Below are positions 62,307 through 64,000 of a stretch of 64,000 nt of DNA, piece by piece. A program made the position numbers and the translations under genes. The notes beneath the pieces were generated by a model that did no database searches, had not been told where the DNA came from, and saw nothing but the letters and a program-made list of their open reading frames with translations. Positions within the stretch are counted from its first letter, which is position 1, and every line of letters starts with the position of its first letter. The DNA is from Chrysophaeum taylorii (Eukaryota; Sar; Pelagophyceae; Pelagomonadales; Pelagomonadaceae): NCBI GenBank assembly GCA_029834535.1, contig JAQMWT010000675.1, positions 279,169-343,168 of the forward strand, read 5' to 3'.

Positions 62307-63550
62307 CGAATGGTCGTCGAGGAATTTTGGTCAGTGCCACGATTCCTGTAGATGTGACAGGCTATAAAAGTAAGAGTACCCGTATCTAATCAATGAGGGT
62401 AAACCAAATCATATTCGATCGTTGCAGTCTGTCGCGGGTCAAAACGAAGTCGTGAGAACATCGGGCTCTGATCGTATCACTCGGGGTTGGGCATCGATAC
62501 CGCGGCTTCGCGCTTTGACCGCCCATCTGTGTGGGCGTCTTCGCATAACGCTCGCGTCAGCCTCTTTTATCTGGCGCATCCGCTCTTCCCTCTAAGACAA
62601 TCTCGGAGGGAATTCAAGCTGGTAGGGGACCTGAAGCACTTCGTAGTTCTGGGAAGAAAAAAGACCCCTCCATAAATCATTCAGTTTTCGTACGTTCAGA
62701 ATGCATCCTGTGAATCATTCGTCGCCGGGTTGATATCACAATCATCGGCGATAGTTTCTGTAGGTTCGGCTGCGGCTTCGAGTCCGCCCATAGCTGGAGC
62801 GGTTTGTTCTGCGTGGCTTCTTAGCAAGAAATTCTGAGTTTTCGTAAACCAATAGGAAGGTTTCCAGTCGGCTCGTCGTCGTCACACTTGAGAAGCGTGC
62901 TAATTTCTTCTTAAATCATATTTTCTTCCGGCGGAGTATTTCCGTGGCTCGGATCCGTAGTAACCAAACCGTTTGGGGGGTCCGCAGGAAAAGATGGCGT
63001 CGTTCCCCGACGTCAACTCATCGTAGATCGTCGTCTGCATTACGCGTGGTCATCGGTCTCGTCAGTCGAATGAGCGCACAAGCTATCACTGAGAAATCCA
63101 TGTCTTCGGCTCACAGCCAGTCTCGGTCGCCAACGTAGTCTTGGAGGGTACCAAAGCTACGCGATGGCTTCGAGGGCTTTCGTCAAAAACTACACGGCTC
63201 TCGGATATATTTTTTCGGTCAAATTTTATCTTGTCGCGGGCCAGATATGTTGTTTCAATCCTCGATCCGTCGTACACGGGACCGTACTCCTCATCGTCGA
63301 ATCGACGTTAAATAAAACTACGCTGGGTGATCGAGGTCTTACCACAGGTCTTCATATTCTGTTTAAGGGTTCTCGAAAAATCGGTGCGACTGTGTCGCGC
63401 AGGGTCGCACGGGGAAGCAGATATCGTAGTTTCTCCAAGCTGAAATGGTTTCGGCTAAACGCACCTTATCACCGCGCCCGCATGTAAATCGAACGGTCCT
63501 GATCGCGGTCCATCGAGAACCAGTTAAAAGCTTCGGTTTTAAATCCAGAG
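62307..63550 (-). pseudogene. Presumed gag region of the right retroelement, heavily broken
   Basis: Only short frames remain, for example 63086-63277 (minus), containing IETTYLARDKIKFDRKNI. No zinc knuckle is seen. The assignment is by position upstream of the protease-like piece. Confidence 0.35.
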
Positions 63551-64000
63551 GCTGATCGCCGCTCTGTGGATCGTGGTTAGATAACGCGCTGGCGAACCGA
63601 ATGTTTTTTTTTTAAAACCCCCTCAAGAATCTTGGGTTTCGATCCTTTCCGTCGCTCGCGCGTCCTCTCCCTTTTCCCATCTCTTCTTCCCCCCCCCACC
63701 CCCCCTTTCATCATGTATTCATAGCGCGGTTCCTAGCTTGCGAGCGTGATCAGTGTAGTTGCGTCCCTCAATCGGGACTCCGTGTGCTCGTCGCCTTGAT
63801 CGACTCGGACGTACGCAACTAGTCCCCCTCTTGTCACGTGGCAACCGAGCTTACTTGATCTGGAAGCGTGTGCTCGAGCGTTGGCCCTCCGCACGTTGCT
63901 GTTTTACTTCTTCTTTCTTCTTCCGTTGTAGCCGTTCTTTCGTTCGTTCTTTCCCCTATTTGTTTAAAAGCGTTCTTGCGCGCGGTCGTTATCTTCGCGT
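63551..64000. other. Right edge: possible 5' LTR/leader of the retroelement
   Basis: T-rich and C-rich tracts (CCCCCCCCCACCCCCC-like at ~63690-63706) and (TTCT)n. No gene; no LTR copy to compare within the window. Confidence 0.35.

Larger units (their letters stand above)
56225..63550 (-). mobile_element. Right Ty3/gypsy-type retroelement with cytosine methyltransferase, near full-length but broken
   Basis: Minus-strand order from right to left: gag-like fragments (63.1-63.5 kb), protease-like piece (~62.0-62.3 kb), C5-cytosine methyltransferase (61.1-60.1 kb), reverse transcriptase (59.9-58.8 kb), RNase H and integrase (58.8-56.3 kb). It aligns in layout and sequence with the left element but is clearly diverged from it. 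It carries frame changes between DNMT and RT and near 61.13 kb, a TAG stop between RT and RNase H (58779-58781), and another TAG plus a shift inside the integrase (57453-57455), so it cannot encode a full polyprotein as it stands. The 5' LTR, if present, is at or beyond the right edge. Confidence 0.85.

Overview
The window looks like nuclear DNA from a unicellular, flagellated alga with a complex plastid, most probably a photosynthetic stramenopile. The evidence is indirect. Host genes are GC-rich and closely packed, and I can place ten very short spliceosomal introns (38-121 bp). There is an axonemal dynein assembly factor (CCDC103-like) and spliceosome genes (CWC15, a cyclophilin-SYF2 fusion). 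KARI and triosephosphate isomerase both start with signal-peptide-like leaders. Several multidomain fusions are of kinds seen in heterokonts. The species cannot be named from this sequence.

Layout. 1-2.2 kb: the 3' part of a short-chain dehydrogenase and a protein with repeated DFPxL motifs. 3.4-6.9 kb: a broken Ty3/gypsy-type retroelement in which a C5-cytosine DNA methyltransferase domain is fused to the reverse transcriptase. It is cut off within RT by the end of a second element at 6.92-14.23 kb. That second element has ~255-bp terminal inverted repeats, a decayed Mutator-like (MULE) transposase with a SWIM zinc finger, a divergent second gene, and three clusters of a ~10-bp GACCAAACTT motif. 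14.2-16.3 kb: no recognisable gene. 16.3-25.4 kb: hybrid histidine kinase, CCDC103, cyclophilin-SYF2, CWC15, KARI and an F420-reductase-like NADP protein. 25.8-27.8 kb: an HSF-type transcription factor with two tiny introns inside the DNA-binding domain. 29.0-36.0 kb: a very large membrane receptor-like gene (degenerate 5'-nucleotidase, ANF-receptor-like region, Cys-rich repeats, about eight membrane segments). 37.3-49.7 kb: a PNPOx/ferredoxin-reductase/ferredoxin fusion, a PqiA-like membrane protein, a PUB-WD40-PFU-UBA Cdc48-cofactor-like protein, a large soluble-adenylyl-cyclase-like protein, a THUMPD1/Tan1 homologue, a relic GT31 glycosyltransferase, a small membrane protein and adenylate kinase. 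49.7-53.8 kb: gene-poor. 53.8-55.8 kb: triosephosphate isomerase and a patatin-like lipase. 56.2-63.5 kb: a second, divergent, more complete but broken copy of the methyltransferase-bearing Ty3/gypsy element on the minus strand, ordered (protease) - DNMT - RT - RNase H - integrase.

The strongest signal is the pair of DNMT-carrying retroelements. In two clearly diverged copies the methyltransferase keeps the recognisable C5-MTase motifs (FxGAGGSTLG, SPPC, a motif VI Glu, RxRLL, VVPP-like motif X), and in the left copy it shares one open frame with RT. This suggests a retrotransposon family that carries its own cytosine methyltransferase. A second theme is spliceosomal clustering: SYF2 (fused to a cyclophilin) lies next to CWC15, and both are Prp19/NTC-associated factors. 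A third is compactness: two head-to-head gene pairs have only 40 and 63 bp between start codons.
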